This document shows, in pieces, positions 27,381 to 35,489 of a DNA stretch of 64,000 nucleotides. Each line of letters starts with the position of its first letter. Position 1 is the stretch's first letter. Source of the stretch: Streptomyces plumbidurans. GTDB lineage: Bacteria > Actinomycetota > Actinomycetes > Streptomycetales > Streptomycetaceae. Position numbers and translations under genes: made by a program. Below the pieces are notes generated by a model that saw only the letters and a program-made list of their open reading frames with translations, ran no database searches and was not told the DNA's origin. Location of the stretch: assembly GCF_019857225.1 (NCBI RefSeq), contig NZ_JAFJSY010000034.1, forward strand, positions 1-64,000, given 5' to 3'.

Positions 27381-27414
27381 AGGGTGCCCACGCGCGCACG
27401 CGCGTGGGCACCCT
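27381..27414. terminator. Bidirectional hairpin between fdhA and the VOC gene
   Basis: A perfect 14-bp stem (27381-27394 with 27401-27414) with loop CGCACG, followed on the plus strand by CTTGCGTG. It lies between convergent stops at 27347 and 27441. Confidence 0.85.
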
Positions 27415-27440
27415 CTTGCGTGGGCGGACGCCGCCCAGGG

Positions 27441-27869
27441 CTAGTCGTAGTGCCGGGCCTCGAAGACGTTGCCGTCCGGATCGCGGAAGTAGAAGCTGCG
27501 CCGGGCCATTCCGCGGGCGCCGTAGGAGTCGTAGGAGAACTCGGAGACGGGGACGGTGCGTTCCTGCAGGCGGCTGTGCAGGGCGTCGAACTCCTCGCCG
27601 GGCAGGGCCAGGCAGATGTGGTTGACCGGGTGGCCCGAGCTGTCGGCGGCTCCGGGCACCATCTTCATGCCCTGTGCCATGGAGTGGGGCATGAGGTCGA
27701 GGATGGTCTCGTCGTTGAGCCGTACCGAGGGGAAGGAGACCTCGCCCGCCGCGTACTCGGTGATCCTCAGGGGCCGCAGCCCGACCGCCTTCTCGTAGAA
27801 GTCGGCCGCGGCGAGTGGGTCCTGCACCCACAGGACGACATGGTCGAGACGTGCCGTGTTGTCCGTCAT
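27441..27869 (-). CDS. VOC-superfamily (glyoxalase/dioxygenase-fold) protein
   Basis: 142 residues forming one vicinal-oxygen-chelate module pair: LDHVVLWVQDPLAAADFYEKAVGL at the N-terminus and a second half NHICLALPGEEFDALHSRLQE..., ending in the diagnostic SFYFRDPDGNVFEARHY. The His at about residue 10 (LDHVV), the His in NHICLAL and the C-terminal Glu can act as metal ligands. Substrate cannot be predicted; relatives include glyoxalase I, fosfomycin-resistance proteins and extradiol dioxygenases. It is cytoplasmic. The methyltransferase gene on the same strand starts 70 nt upstream of its ATG region, so the two may be co-transcribed. Confidence 0.88.
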   Translation of the reverse strand: MTDNTARLDHVVLWVQDPLAAADFYEKAVGLRPLRITEYAAGEVSFPSVRLNDETILDLMPHSMAQGMKMVPGAADSSGHPVNHICLALPGEEFDALHSRLQERTVPVSEFSYDSYGARGMARRSFYFRDPDGNVFEARHYD

Positions 27870-27938
27870 GTTTTCAGGCTGGTGCGATCGTCCGCGGGCC
27901 GCAAGGGTCCGGCGGTACGAAACCCCCGGAGCCCGCCG

Positions 27939-28733
27939 CTACGCCTTGCGTCCCCACGCGGAGATCATCGGGGCCGTGGCCAGGTCCATCCCTCCGGCCG
28001 CGACATTCGCCAGATGACGGTCGACCTCCTCGTTCGTCGCGATCCCCGCGGCGACGAGGCGTTCGCGGATCTGCCGGACGGTGGCCGACTCCAGGGCGGC
28101 GCAGGCCGCGGAGGTGAGCGGGAAGTACGCGTCCGCCTCCACGTCCTGCAGGCCGGCCTCGCGCAGCAGGCGCGGAAGGCGGCGGCCGTAGGAGAGGTCG
28201 GCGCCCCGGTCGGCGAGCAGGCGACGGAAGCCGTGGCGCAGGCGGTTGGCGAGCTGTTCCTCGGGGCCGTGCTCGTCGGGGCAGACCAGGGGCTGCAGGG
28301 CGGGGTCGGCGTCCTCGATCAGGAGCATGCCGCCGGGGCGCAGGGCCTCGATCATAAACCGCAGAGCTCTTTCGCGGTCCGGCACATGGACCAGGACGAG
28401 CCGGGCATGCACCAGGTCGAAGCCCTCACCCGGCGGTTCGTCGGCGCCCACGTCATGGACGAGCACGGTCACCGGCGGGCGGGCCGCGGAGGCGAGCAGG
28501 GAGGTGTCGATGTCGGTGGCGACGACCTCTCCCTCCGGACCGACCTTCTCGGCCAGCCAGGACACCACCGAGGTACCGCCCGCGCCGACCTCCCAGCAGC
28601 GGCCGCCGGAGCCGATGCCGAGCCCTTCGAGGTGCCGGAAGGTCGTGGGGTCGAAGAGGGTGGTGAAGGCGTCGAAGCGCTCCTTCGCCTCGGTCTGCTG
28701 GTTGTCGAGCAGATATCCCTCGGATTGCGTCAT
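27939..28733 (-). CDS. Class I SAM-dependent methyltransferase
   Basis: 264 residues from the ATG at 28733. The Rossmann methyltransferase motifs are CWEVGAGGTSVVSWLAE (motif I, about 47-65), VVATDIDTSLL (motif II), VLVHDVGADEPPGEGFDLVHARLVLVHVPD (motif IV region) and LRPGGMLLIED (post IV). The start MTQSEGYLLDNQQTEAKERFDAF is typical of a Streptomyces family usually annotated as UbiE/Cyclopropane-like methyltransferases without known substrate. The C-terminal half is an alpha-helical cap. The gene is divergent from corA and leads towards the VOC gene. Confidence 0.88.
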   Translation of the reverse strand: MTQSEGYLLDNQQTEAKERFDAFTTLFDPTTFRHLEGLGIGSGGRCWEVGAGGTSVVSWLAEKVGPEGEVVATDIDTSLLASAARPPVTVLVHDVGADEPPGEGFDLVHARLVLVHVPDRERALRFMIEALRPGGMLLIEDADPALQPLVCPDEHGPEEQLANRLRHGFRRLLADRGADLSYGRRLPRLLREAGLQDVEADAYFPLTSAACAALESATVRQIRERLVAAGIATNEEVDRHLANVAAGGMDLATAPMISAWGRKA

Positions 28734-29000
28734 GCCGCGATCATCGCAGTCGCCCGCCGGCCCGAGGGTGGAGGCCTCCGTGCGCGCCTTCATCGTCAGG
28801 CCACCGCCCTTGTAACCAGTTGTCCACAGGCGGGAACCAAGCGGAATGCAGTGCTTCCACAGGCCCAATCGCCAATTACGCAGACCTGGCAAACTGACGC
28901 GCCAAGGCAAACAAGGCACCAAGGCACACCCAGGCAGCTCACCACCGAGGCGGGCTGCCGACCGCGCTTCGAGCCCGGAGATCCACGCAAGGAGATCCAG
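28734..29000. other. Divergent promoter gap before corA
   Basis: 267 bases with no gene. It contains a short stretch with repeated CAAGGCA (about 28900-28935) and the corA ribosome site GGAG at 28991-28994. Nothing else recognisable is seen. Confidence 0.4.
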
Positions 29001-30128
29001 ATGTCCATGGCAGGGAATCTGCGGAAGGTCACGCACCTCAGCAGGGTCGGCGGCCTCCGCACGGTGGCACGGCTGGCCCGGCGACGCCCTCGCGTCGACC
29101 TGAGTCACCCGGCCCGTTCCCCTCTGGGCTCCTCCGTGGTGAACTGCGTGACCTACCGGGAGGGCGAGCGGGTGCCGGGCGGCAGCGACCTGGTCGACGC
29201 CGTGGAGCGCGTGCGCAAGCACGGCGACGGGTTCGTGTGGCTGGGGCTGCACGAGCCGACGGACCAGGAGTTCGCGGGCATCGCCGAGCTCTTCGACCTG
29301 CACCCGCTGGCGGTCGAGGACGCGATCGAGGCCCACCAGCGCCCGAAGCTGGAGCGGTACGACGAGACGCTGTTCGCGGTGTTCAAGACCGTCTGCTACG
29401 TCGAGCACGAGGAGCTGACGGCGACGAGCGAGGTGGTCGACACCGGCGAGATCATGGTGTTCGTCGGCCAGGACTTCGTGATCACGGTCCGGCACGGCAG
29501 GCATGGCTCCCTCGGCCCGCTGCGCGAGGAGCTGGAGTCCGATCCCGCTCAGCTCGCCAAGGGGCCGGCGGCGGTGCTGCACGCGATCGCGGACCATGTG
29601 GTCGACGACTATCTGCAGGTCACCGACTCGGTTCAGGCGGACATCGACCAGGTGGAGATGGATGTGTTCGCGGAGAACGGCGCGCGGGCAGACCCGGGCC
29701 GGATCTACCAGTTGAAGCGCGAACTCCTCGAGCTGAAGCGGGCCGTCGTGCCGCTGGGCCGCCCGGTCGAGGATCTCGCGACCCGGCCGATCCGGGTGGT
29801 GCCCCCGGAGATACAGGCCTACTTCAGGGACGTCCTCGACCATTTGATGCGGGCGAAGGAGCAGATCGCCTCCTTCGACGAACTGCTCAACTCGATCCTT
29901 CAGGCCCATCTCGCGCAGGTCACGGTCGCGCAGAACGAGGACATGCGCAAGATCACGGCCTGGGCCGCGGTGATCGCCGTACCGACGATGGTGTGCGGTG
30001 TGTACGGCATGAACTTCGATCACATGCCGGAACTGCACTGGACGTTCGGCTACCCCCTCGTCCTCGGCGTCATATCCATCGCGTGTCTGGTTCTGCACCG
30101 CGGCTTCAGGCGCAACGGCTGGCTGTGA
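29001..30128 (+). CDS. corA: CorA-family magnesium/cobalt transporter
   Basis: 375 residues from the ATG at 29001, with GGAG seven nt upstream. The large cytoplasmic funnel domain comes first (FVWLGLHEPTDQEFAGIAELFDLHPLAVEDAIEAHQRPKLERYDE). The two C-terminal spans contain the CorA selectivity motif YGMNF (GMN at about residue 337) followed by MPELHW in the periplasmic loop. The protein works as a pentameric channel for Mg2+, gated by Mg2+ bound to the funnel. The C-terminus ends in a basic tail (RGFRRNGWL). It is a single gene convergent with the CBS-domain gene. Confidence 0.95.
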   Translation: MSMAGNLRKVTHLSRVGGLRTVARLARRRPRVDLSHPARSPLGSSVVNCVTYREGERVPGGSDLVDAVERVRKHGDGFVWLGLHEPTDQEFAGIAELFDLHPLAVEDAIEAHQRPKLERYDETLFAVFKTVCYVEHEELTATSEVVDTGEIMVFVGQDFVITVRHGRHGSLGPLREELESDPAQLAKGPAAVLHAIADHVVDDYLQVTDSVQADIDQVEMDVFAENGARADPGRIYQLKRELLELKRAVVPLGRPVEDLATRPIRVVPPEIQAYFRDVLDHLMRAKEQIASFDELLNSILQAHLAQVTVAQNEDMRKITAWAAVIAVPTMVCGVYGMNFDHMPELHWTFGYPLVLGVISIACLVLHRGFRRNGWL

Positions 30129-30146
30129 CGTGCCTCGCCGGACCGG

Positions 30147-30575
30147 TCAGCTCGTCGCCGACCTGGCGTAGACGCTGTGGGCGAAGTCGGCGATCTGGTC
30201 CTCCGTCAGATGCTGGGCCAGGTCGGCCTCGCTGATCATGCCCACCAGCCGCTTGTTCTCGATGACGGGCAGCCGGCGGATCTGGTGGTCCTGCATCTCC
30301 CGGAGCACGTCGCCCACATCGGCGCCCGACTCGATCCAGCGCGGGGTGCCGTGGGCCATCTCGCCCGCGGTGATCCTGGCCGGGTCGTGGCCCATGGCCA
30401 CGCAGCCGATGACGATGTCGCGATCGGTGAGAATGCCGCACAGCCGCTCGTTCTCGTCGCTGATGGGCAGGGCTCCGACGTTCAGCTCGCGCATCAGCTG
30501 GGCCGCGCGGTCCAGCGTCTCGTGAGCGGGGATCCACTGGGCGCCACGGTGCATGATGTCTCCGGCAGTGGTCAT
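30147..30575 (-). CDS. CBS-domain pair protein
   Basis: 142 residues from the ATG at 30575, which has GGGAGGT five nt upstream; the longer frame start lacks one. Two CBS motifs make up almost the entire protein: TAGDIMHRGAQWIPAHETLDRAAQLMRELNVGALPISDENERLCGILTDRD and GTPRWIESGADVGDVLREMQDHQIRRLPVIENKRLVGMISEADL. Such stand-alone pairs bind adenine nucleotides and serve as energy or stress sensors in actinobacteria, similar to the hypoxic response protein group in mycobacteria. The partner protein is not evident from the neighbours. Confidence 0.92.
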   Translation of the reverse strand: MTTAGDIMHRGAQWIPAHETLDRAAQLMRELNVGALPISDENERLCGILTDRDIVIGCVAMGHDPARITAGEMAHGTPRWIESGADVGDVLREMQDHQIRRLPVIENKRLVGMISEADLAQHLTEDQIADFAHSVYARSATS

Positions 30576-30731
30576 GGAGTACCTCCCGGTGCCGGACGGC
30601 CGGCGCGGCGCGGAACGCACCGCTAGTCCCGGCGCCCTACATTCTCGCGGCGCGAACCGGCCCGTGCACCCGGAACCGTGCGGTAACAGACGAAACGGGA
30701 AGCCGCGGCGACGGGCGCCCGGAGTGCCGCG

Positions 30732-31145
30732 TCAGGCCGAGAAGCCGACGATCCTGTGCGGGACGACGCGGACGATGACGCGGACCTCGTCGTCCTTCTC
30801 CGCGGGCGGGTCGATGCCGAGGTACTTGTGCGAGAGCTCGTGCGGCAGCCGCTTCCCCTCGTCGGGGAGGATCTCGGCGGTGCCGCGGATCTCGGCCGAG
30901 GTGTAGGGGTCGTCGAGGTCGAAGACCGAGAGGCTCACGCGGGGGTCGCGGCGGAGGTTGCGCACCTTCTGGCGTCCGTCGGTGGAGGAGAAGAGCACGG
31001 TGTCGCCGTCGCGCTTGATCCAGACCACCGAGTTCTGCGGGGCGCCGTCGGGGCCGAGGGTGGCGACGCTGGCGAAGTTCTTGCCGTCGAGCAGGGCACG
31101 GACGGCGTCGGTGAAAGAAATCGGATCGCTCGGGGAGGTCGTCAT
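30732..31145 (-). CDS. PPOX-class F420-dependent oxidoreductase (split-barrel flavin-fold)
   Basis: 137 residues, a single split-barrel domain. The N-terminal half FASVATLGPDGAPQNSVVWIKRDGDTVLFSSTDGRQKVRNLRRDPRVSLSVF is the signature of the pyridoxamine-phosphate-oxidase-like group that in actinobacteria often binds F420 (FDOR-B, including biliverdin reductases). The helix KVRNLRRDPR contributes the phosphate-binding Arg/Lys. The C-terminus IGVDPP-like segment is IGIDPPAEKDDEVRVIVRVVPHRIVGF. Cofactor choice between F420 and FMN cannot be settled from sequence reading alone. Single gene, minus strand. Confidence 0.87.
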   Translation of the reverse strand: MTTSPSDPISFTDAVRALLDGKNFASVATLGPDGAPQNSVVWIKRDGDTVLFSSTDGRQKVRNLRRDPRVSLSVFDLDDPYTSAEIRGTAEILPDEGKRLPHELSHKYLGIDPPAEKDDEVRVIVRVVPHRIVGFSA

Positions 31146-31207
31146 GGGGACAGCCTAACTACATGCACACGCATATAAAAGCGGTGTGCGGCGACCGCTC
31201 CCGGCGA

Positions 31208-31840
31208 TCACCCCCGCCACGCCGGTCGGCGCGGGTCGTCGGCGCGCACGAGGACGTCCGCCGTGCCCGCCGGGTCGGTCTCGTCCTCGTACCGCTCGAA
31301 GGCGGGGAGGGTCCAGTGCTCGGCCTCCGGGGTGCGCCGGTGCAGGGCGCCGGACGAGAGGAGGACATGGACGGTCAGGTCGAAGGGGAACCAGTGCCGC
31401 AGGAGGAGGGGGCCATGCAGCAACAGGAAGCCGCCGGGCGGGAGTTGGACGTAGGGGCTGCGGGTGGCGCGGTCGGTGACCGGGTCCCACAGGTCCGGCA
31501 GGACACGTCCGTCGCCGCCGGGTTCGAGGTGGCCGAAGACCTCGCGCCACAGGGCACCGGTGTCCAGCCGGCCGTCGTAATAGGCGTCGATGTCGTGGCG
31601 GCCGTACTGCAGCCGGACCGAGGCGGGGCGCAGGAAACCCTCGGCGGCCACGGTCAGGGACGGGCGGCCGCGTATGCGCAGGGCCTCGGCGACGCGCTCG
31701 GCGAGGGCTCCCGGGTCGGCCGCCGGGGCGCCGTCGAAGGCGACACGGGGCCAGGGGCTGCCGTCGGCCGGTTCGAGGTCGAGCAGGCGCTCGGCGATGA
31801 GGTCGCCGAGCCGGTCCCACGTGATCGCTTCCAGTCGCAC
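31208..31840 (-). CDS. Uridine kinase-like protein lacking a Walker A motif
   Basis: 210 residues from the GTG at 31840. Overall layout follows actinobacterial uridine kinase-like proteins: an N-terminal helix, a P-loop position strand (PRVAFDGAPAADPGALAERVAEAL), a substrate strand (LTVAAEGFLRPASVRLQYGRHDIDAYYDGRLD), and the lid region (FLLLHGPLLLRHWFPFDLTVHVLLS). The expected GxxxxGK[ST] is absent: the segment reads GAPAADPGA, without Lys or Ser/Thr. Phosphoryl transfer by the normal mechanism is therefore doubtful, and the protein may be a binding or regulatory relative. It is divergent from the DUF2293 gene. Confidence 0.75.
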   Translation of the reverse strand: MRLEAITWDRLGDLIAERLLDLEPADGSPWPRVAFDGAPAADPGALAERVAEALRIRGRPSLTVAAEGFLRPASVRLQYGRHDIDAYYDGRLDTGALWREVFGHLEPGGDGRVLPDLWDPVTDRATRSPYVQLPPGGFLLLHGPLLLRHWFPFDLTVHVLLSSGALHRRTPEAEHWTLPAFERYEDETDPAGTADVLVRADDPRRPAWRG

Positions 31841-31957
31841 ACGGCCATCATGCGCCGACCGCCGGACGGGATGCACAGACGGCATGCCCGGGACAGGAAA
31901 GGTACAGGGCGAGGCATCGGGGTGATCCAAAGTCCGGTCAGGGGGAATGAACCATTC

Positions 31958-32653
31958 ATGGCACGTCTCGCAACTTCCGCGGCCCGTACCGGGCTTCTCG
32001 TCTTCCAGCCGCTCAAGAGACGGATGTGCACGGAGTGTCACGCGGGGCCGTTGGCGCTGCTCGTGCTCGAGGACGGGGTGCCTCGGTGTCTCGACTGTGC
32101 CGACCTCGGTCATCTGGTGTTCCTGCCGCGCGGCGACACCGCGCTGACGCGGCGGTCGCGCGAGGAGAGCACGTTGTCGGCGGTCGTCGTCCGCTTCAAC
32201 CGGCGCAAGGCGCGATACGAGCGGCAGGGCGTGCTGGTCGAGGAGGAGGGGCTCGCCCGTGCCGAGGAGCGGTGCCTCGCGGACGCCGAGGCGCGACGGC
32301 GACGCCGGATGCGGGACGCGCGGCGCCGGGCGGCGGAGGACGTGCGGTTCACGGAGGCGTTCGCGGCGGAGATACGGCGGCTGTTTCCCGGGTGCCCGGC
32401 GGAGCGGGCCCTGGCGGTCGCGGCGCACGCCTCGGTGCGGGGCAGCGGACGGGTGGGCCGGAGCGCGGCGGGGCGCGCGCTGTCACAGGGCGCGGTGATC
32501 TCGGCGGTCGTGGCCTCCGTACGCCATCTGGACACGCCTTACGACCAGTTGCTGATGAGCGGCGTGCCGCGGCACGAGGCCCGGCGGCGGATCCGACCGG
32601 CGGTGGAGACGGTGTTGCGGGGCTGGCAATGGCAGAGGGAGGAGGCGGGTTGA
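31958..32653 (+). CDS. DUF2293-domain protein with N-terminal zinc-type cysteines
   Basis: 231 residues from the ATG at 31958, with GGGGGAA ten nt upstream. The N-terminus has two CxxC pairs (CTECHAG, CLDCADL) that look like a zinc ribbon. A long basic helix follows (RRRRRMRDARRRAAEDVRFTEAFAAEIRRLFPGCPAERALAVAAHASVRGSGRVGRSAAGR), and the C-terminal block HLDTPYDQLLMSGVPRHEARRRIRPAVETVLRGW is that of DUF2293. Function is unknown. The basic character suggests nucleic-acid binding, which is inference. Single gene. Confidence 0.82.
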   Translation: MARLATSAARTGLLVFQPLKRRMCTECHAGPLALLVLEDGVPRCLDCADLGHLVFLPRGDTALTRRSREESTLSAVVVRFNRRKARYERQGVLVEEEGLARAEERCLADAEARRRRRMRDARRRAAEDVRFTEAFAAEIRRLFPGCPAERALAVAAHASVRGSGRVGRSAAGRALSQGAVISAVVASVRHLDTPYDQLLMSGVPRHEARRRIRPAVETVLRGWQWQREEAG

Positions 32654-32861
32654 GGAGGGGCGGGGCGACGAAGGGGTACCGGACGGGGGACGCGGAGTCG
32701 GCGGTGCATGCGCGGCGGAGGACCGGGCCCGGCCCGGGCGTGCTGGACGCCCGCGTATGGGGGCGCGTTCTTCGGCCATGGTCACCGAGCCGGTACGGCA
32801 ATTCACTTGAGGTGACGGGAGGTGCCGGGGATGATCTCGGCTGGACGCGGGAGTTGACGAC

Positions 32862-33341
32862 ATGATCGCTGGACCGTACCTCTGGCTGACGGTGCTGGGC
32901 GTGCTCGGAACGGGCCTGGTGGCGGGGGTTTTCTGCGGGTTCTCGACGTTCGTGATGCGGGGGCTCGCCTCGTTGCCGCCCGCGCAGGGAGTCGCGGCGA
33001 TGAACGCGATCAATGTGACCGCGGTGATGCCGGCATTCATGTTCGTGTTCATGGGGTCGGCGGTGCTGTGCGCGGTGCTCGCCGTGGTGACGTTCGTGCT
33101 GTGGCCGGGCGACGGGAGGGTGGAGCTGCTGCTGGGCAGCGCCCTGTATCTGTTCGGTTCGTTCGGGGTGACGATGGTCGCGAACGTGCCGCGCAACGAC
33201 GCCTTGCTCAAGCTGGACCCGGGCACTCCGGAGGCGGCCGCGTACTGGCCGGCGTATGTGCGCGAATGGACCTTCTGGAACCACGTCCGCACGGTCGCCT
33301 CGGCCGGATCGGCGATCGCGTACGTGCTGGCACTCACGTGA
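32862..33341 (+). CDS. DUF1772 (anthrone oxygenase-like) membrane protein
   Basis: 159 residues with four hydrophobic spans. Landmarks of DUF1772: GLVAGVFCGFSTFVMRGLASLPPAQGVAAMNAINVTAVMPAFMFVFMGSAVLC at the N-terminus, FGVTMVANVPRNDALLKLDP in the loop, and WTFWNHVRTVASAGSAIAYVLAL at the C-terminus, with the conserved Asn-Pro-Arg-Asn-Asp and Trp-Asn-His residues. Some fungal relatives oxidise anthrones; the bacterial members are uncharacterised. It is 209 nt after the DUF2293 gene, and the gap between shows nothing recognisable. Confidence 0.88.
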   Translation: MIAGPYLWLTVLGVLGTGLVAGVFCGFSTFVMRGLASLPPAQGVAAMNAINVTAVMPAFMFVFMGSAVLCAVLAVVTFVLWPGDGRVELLLGSALYLFGSFGVTMVANVPRNDALLKLDPGTPEAAAYWPAYVREWTFWNHVRTVASAGSAIAYVLALT

Positions 33342-33474
33342 GAGTCCGTGCAGGCACTCGTCCGGGGAGGGGCTAGGCAAGGGCGGGCGCGAGCGCTGTC
33401 CAGCCCCTCTGCGGGGGTGGCCCGGGAGTCGTATCGTGACCGGAAGAGGGCATGCGCAGGCAAGGAAGACGGCC

Positions 33475-34962
33475 ATGGCCGATCCCAGGGGATTCATGAC
33501 CACGCCTCGCCGGGACTGGCCCCGCAGACCGGTCGAGGAGCGGGTCCGGGACTGGCACGAGGTCTACGTTCCCGGCGCGCTGCTTCCCATCATCGGCAAG
33601 CAGGCGGACCGCTGCATGGACTGCGGTATCCCGTTCTGCCACGACGCGTGCCCGCTCGGCAATCTGATCCCGGAGTGGAACGACCTGGTCAGCCGGGACG
33701 ACTGGCGGGCGGCGGCCGACCGGCTGCACGCCACGAACAACTTCCCCGAGTTCACCGGGCGGTTGTGTCCCGCGCCGTGCGAGGCGGGGTGTGTGCTCGC
33801 CATCAACCAGCCGGCGGTCACCATCAAGAACGTGGAGGTCGCGATCGCCGACATGGCCTGGGAGTCGGGCTTCGCGCCGCCGCAGCCGCCGGACCGGCTG
33901 TCCGGGCGGACCGTCGCGGTCATCGGGTCGGGGCCCACCGGGCTGGCGGCGGCGCAGCAGTTGACCCGGGCGGGGCACACGGTCGCGGTGTACGAGAAGG
34001 ACGACCGGCTGGGCGGGCTGATGCGGTACGGCATCCCCGAGTTCAAGATGGAGAAGCGCCATCTCGACCGGCGGCTGGAGCAGATGCGGGCCGAGGGGAC
34101 GAAGTTCCGTACGTCGACGGCGGTCGGGCGGGATGTCGGGGCGGCGGAGCTGCGGTCGCGCTACGACGCCGTGGTGGTCGCCACGGGGGCCAGGGCGTGG
34201 CGTGAACTGGCCGTGCCGGGGCGGGAGCTGGCCGGGGTGGTGCAGGCGATGGAGTATCTGCCGCTGGCCAACCGGGTGCGCGAAGGGGGCCTGGAGGCGT
34301 CGCCGATGTCCGCCGCGGGGCGGCATGTCGTCATCGTCGGCGGTGGTGACACGGGGGCGGACTGCCTGGGGACGGCGGTGCGCGAAGGGGCGGCGTCCGT
34401 CACGCAGTTGGACATCTACGCCAGGCCCGGCGTCGACCGCGACGAGGACGTGGAGCCCTGGCCGACGTACCCGAAGACCTACCGGATGTCGGCCGCCCAC
34501 GAGGAGGCCCGCGATCTGCGGACGGCTCCGGCGGCGGACGCGGACGCGCGGCTGTTCGCGGCGTCCACGCTGCGCTTCGAGGGCGACGCGGCGGGGCATG
34601 TGCGGTCGTTGCACCTGGTCGAGGTGGACGCGGCGCGCAGTCCGCTGCCGGGCAGCGAACGGACGCTCCCCGCCGACCTGGTGCTGCTCGCGCTCGGCTT
34701 CTCGGGACCCGATCGCGGGGACGGTCTCGTCGACCAGTTGGGCCTGGCGATGGATCCGCGCGGCACGATCACCCGCGACGCCTCCTTCGCGACGAACGTG
34801 CCCGGCGTGTTCGCGGCCGGGGACGCGGCACGCGGGCAGTCGCTGATCGTGTGGGCGATCGCGGAGGGGCGGGCGGTCGCGGCGGCCGTCGACGGCTATC
34901 TGACCGGCAGTTCGCAGCTGCCGTCGCCGATCGGGCCGTACGACCGCCCGATGACGGTGTAG
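33475..34962 (+). CDS. gltD: Glutamate synthase small subunit-like oxidoreductase (GltD), no GltB partner
   Basis: 495 residues from the ATG at 33475. The N-terminal 4Fe-4S region is complete: CMDCGIPFCHDACPLGNLIPEWN, then CPAPCEAGCVLAINQ. Two dinucleotide-binding domains follow: VAVIGSGPTGLAAAQQLTRAGHTVAVYEKDDRLGGLMRYGIPEFKM for FAD and VVIVGGGDTGADCLGTAVREGA for NADPH, ending with GVFAAGDAARGQSLIVWAIAEGR. In glutamate synthase this subunit passes NADPH electrons to GltB. No gltB lies beside it, so it may serve a distant GltB or act as a stand-alone electron-transfer subunit. Streptomyces genomes commonly carry such a second gltD. Confidence 0.93.
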   Translation: MADPRGFMTTPRRDWPRRPVEERVRDWHEVYVPGALLPIIGKQADRCMDCGIPFCHDACPLGNLIPEWNDLVSRDDWRAAADRLHATNNFPEFTGRLCPAPCEAGCVLAINQPAVTIKNVEVAIADMAWESGFAPPQPPDRLSGRTVAVIGSGPTGLAAAQQLTRAGHTVAVYEKDDRLGGLMRYGIPEFKMEKRHLDRRLEQMRAEGTKFRTSTAVGRDVGAAELRSRYDAVVVATGARAWRELAVPGRELAGVVQAMEYLPLANRVREGGLEASPMSAAGRHVVIVGGGDTGADCLGTAVREGAASVTQLDIYARPGVDRDEDVEPWPTYPKTYRMSAAHEEARDLRTAPAADADARLFAASTLRFEGDAAGHVRSLHLVEVDAARSPLPGSERTLPADLVLLALGFSGPDRGDGLVDQLGLAMDPRGTITRDASFATNVPGVFAAGDAARGQSLIVWAIAEGRAVAAAVDGYLTGSSQLPSPIGPYDRPMTV

Positions 34963-34975
34963 CGCGGACCGGCCA

Positions 34976-35013
34976 AGGCCCTGCCGCCCGAGGAGCACCG
35001 GGGGGCAGGGCCT
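34976..35013. terminator. Hairpin after gltD, also facing a small minus-strand ORF
   Basis: AGGCCCTGCC (34976-34985) pairs perfectly with GGCAGGGCCT (35004-35013), with an 18-nt loop. It lies 14 nt after the gltD stop and 26 nt after the stop of the 24-codon ORF on the minus strand, so it could terminate both. Confidence 0.65.
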
Positions 35014-35038
35014 GCACAGGAAACGAGGCGGGGGCCCC

Positions 35039-35113
35039 TTACTTCCGGCCAGCCGTGGTGAGCCGGTGCCTGCTCGCGCCGATCGCCTGCGAGGTCTGCT
35101 CCTGTCTATGCAT
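35039..35113 (-). CDS. Possible 24-residue peptide gene
   Basis: A minus-strand ORF from the ATG at 35113, encoding the basic peptide MHRQEQTSQAIGASRHRLTT plus AGRK. A well-placed ribosome site GGAG lies six nt upstream, and a hairpin lies just after the stop (34976-35013), which is the layout of a tiny monocistronic gene. No membrane span, Cys or recognisable leader-peptide motif is visible. I do not recognise the peptide. It could equally be chance; the case rests on the ribosome site and the hairpin. Confidence 0.35.
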   Translation of the reverse strand: MHRQEQTSQAIGASRHRLTTAGRK

Positions 35114-35234
35114 GACGTACTCCAAAAGTGACTGCCGCAATCAAGCTCAACTCACTGCCGAATCAAGGGTGATCAGGGGAGGGATCAAAGGTGTAGGTGG
35201 ATGTGACGGAACATCAGAAGCTGAAAAGTGGGGC

Positions 35235-35489
35235 TCACGACAGCAGGAAGTCGGCCTCACCCGCCTTGGCGCCCTCGATGAAGGCCGTCATCTCGTCGGT
35301 GGTGTAGATCAGCGCCGGGCCGTCCGGGTCGGTGGACTGCCGGACGGCGATCCGGCCGTCGGCGAGCTTCATCGCCTCCAGGCAGTTCCCGCCGTTGCCG
35401 CCGCTCCACGGCTTGTGCCAGCCCTCGCTGCCCAACTCCCGCGCGGGCATGCCGTTGTAGACGTGTTTGCGCGGCTTGATGCGATCCAT
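35235..35489 (-). CDS. DUF397-domain small protein
   Basis: 84 residues. Hallmarks of DUF397 are present: WHKPWSGGNGGNCLEAMKLADGRIAVRQSTDPDGPALIYTTDEMTAFIEGAKAGEADFLL, with the central Gly-Asn-Cys-Leu-Glu and the C-terminal acidic helix. Its ATG (35489) follows the stop of the XRE gene (35490-35492) with no gap, so translation is coupled. Xre/DUF397 pairs are numerous in Streptomyces; some behave like toxin-antitoxin modules or affect differentiation and antibiotic production. The pair sits opposite an ATPase gene, completing a WhiJ-like locus. Confidence 0.93.
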   Translation of the reverse strand: MDRIKPRKHVYNGMPARELGSEGWHKPWSGGNGGNCLEAMKLADGRIAVRQSTDPDGPALIYTTDEMTAFIEGAKAGEADFLLS

